This document shows, one piece after another, positions 6,431 through 7,161 of a stretch of DNA of 7,161 bases. The notes beneath the pieces are model-generated. The model was not told where the DNA came from. It was given only the letters and a program-made list of their open reading frames with translations, and did not search any database. Numbering within the stretch: position 1 is the stretch's first letter; every line of letters begins with the position of its first letter. The translations under genes were made by a program, and so were the position numbers. The stretch covers positions 1-7,161 of the forward strand of contig USET01000050.1 in the NCBI GenBank assembly GCA_900553765.1, written 5' to 3'. This DNA comes from an uncultured Mycoplasmatota bacterium (GTDB taxonomy: Bacteria; Bacillota_I; Bacilli_A; RF39; UBA660).

Positions 6431-7161
6431 ATGAGATATTATCCTTCCTTGGAGTATGATGAACGAATCACGTTTGATGGTTCCAAGTTAAAAAGTGCAA
6501 TTATTGAAAGAAGCCATAAAGTGCGTGACTTTCGTTTTCAAATCTCAGTTATGAAAAGAAAAGTAAGTTTGGTTTTAGAAGTTCCGATTAACGGGCAAGA
6601 ACCAGTATATATGGATGTATTAACTGGAGAAGTTTTCGATACTTATGAAACAGTACAAAATTATCCTAATCGTAAATTGTATACAGATGGATACGTACTA
6701 GAGTTATCCGAAGATTACTTACAACTAGAAGATCCGATTCTTTCTCAAGAACGTATCTTACGAATTCTTTATCAAATCCATCAAGAATGTCGGCAGAAAG
6801 CACGATTAAATTTATATCCGTATGAATATATTAAAAATGATGGTCGAGATCTAATTTGTTATGAGTTAGACCCACAAGATATCGATACTTTAGACGATCG
6901 ACTACTTACAGCAGAGTTTGTGAGTGAATTGATCGAAGAAGATGTACAAATGCTCCGACAAATCGTCGAAAACAAATTTCACAAAGAAACAAGGGATCTC
7001 TATTTAGCAAAACATATAAATGGAGATAATCTTGTCGTATATCCAGCAATTTTTTGGGGATATCACGACTATGTGACCAATCCTAGTTGTATTGCTTTCA
7101 AAGGAGAAGTCAAAACATCTGAACTGAGATCAATCAAACCTTTTTATCAGGAATTTGTCGG
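6431..7161 (+). CDS. Unknown protein in the parE operon (3' end beyond window)
   Basis: An uninterrupted frame starts at ATG 6431 and runs to the window edge, giving 243 complete codons without a stop. AGGTGA (6422-6427) precedes the ATG, and only 11 bases separate it from the parE stop, with no terminator or clear promoter between them. Co-transcription and close translational coupling with parE are therefore likely. The protein begins MRYYPSLEYDERITFDGSKL and is hydrophilic, acidic and rich in Tyr, Asp and Glu, with no signal peptide, membrane segment or metal-binding motif that I can see. It has none of the N-terminal features of ParC, which would include a 'YIIQDRAIPD.RDGLKP'-like stretch and the catalytic tyrosine region, so it is not the expected topoisomerase partner. 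Codon use resembles its neighbours. I do not recognise the family and offer no function beyond the operon context. Confidence 0.8.
   Translation, partial: MRYYPSLEYDERITFDGSKLKSAIIERSHKVRDFRFQISVMKRKVSLVLEVPINGQEPVYMDVLTGEVFDTYETVQNYPNRKLYTDGYVLELSEDYLQLEDPILSQERILRILYQIHQECRQKARLNLYPYEYIKNDGRDLICYELDPQDIDTLDDRLLTAEFVSELIEEDVQMLRQIVENKFHKETRDLYLAKHINGDNLVVYPAIFWGYHDYVTNPSCIAFKGEVKTSELRSIKPFYQEFV

Overview
The window is AT-rich, densely coded bacterial chromosome. It looks like a low-GC Firmicute or a relative such as Erysipelotrichia. The reasons are Bacillus-style Shine-Dalgarno sites (AGGAGG, AAGGTGA), strong TTGACA/TGnTATAAT promoters, a SpoIIIE/FtsK translocase and a Firmicute-type ParE. 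Tryptophan is written TGG and TGA serves as a real stop, so the mycoplasma code is not in use. Genus or species cannot be read from the sequence alone.

Layout. Bases 1-73 hold the last codons of an unidentified gene and its terminator. A consensus promoter at 105-133 drives a DNA translocase gene, ftsK/spoIIIE (161-2362). It converges with a Fic-domain gene on the minus strand (2365-3483). Their stop codons are two bases apart and share one hairpin terminator. The Fic gene and a plus-strand gene of unknown function (3598-4467) diverge from back-to-back promoters at 3507-3574. The unknown protein carries an HEVEH zinc-metallopeptidase-like motif. Its last codons overlap both a candidate terminator and the -35 box of the next gene, parE (4509-6419), the ATPase/TOPRIM subunit of topoisomerase IV. 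After 11 bases follows a second unknown gene (6431 to the window end), probably in the parE operon. It occupies the place where parC would usually be expected.

How it fits together. FtsK and ParE both belong to chromosome segregation: FtsK pumps DNA at the septum and topoisomerase IV unlinks sister chromosomes. Between them sits a small divergent pair: a putative AMP-transferase (Fic) with an unusual active-site motif, and a putative zincin. Whether these two act together is speculation. They are the most accessory-looking part of the window, with the parE-linked unknown gene second. I see no tRNA, rRNA, CRISPR array, insertion sequence or prophage signature, and no gene-free stretch longer than about 115 bases.
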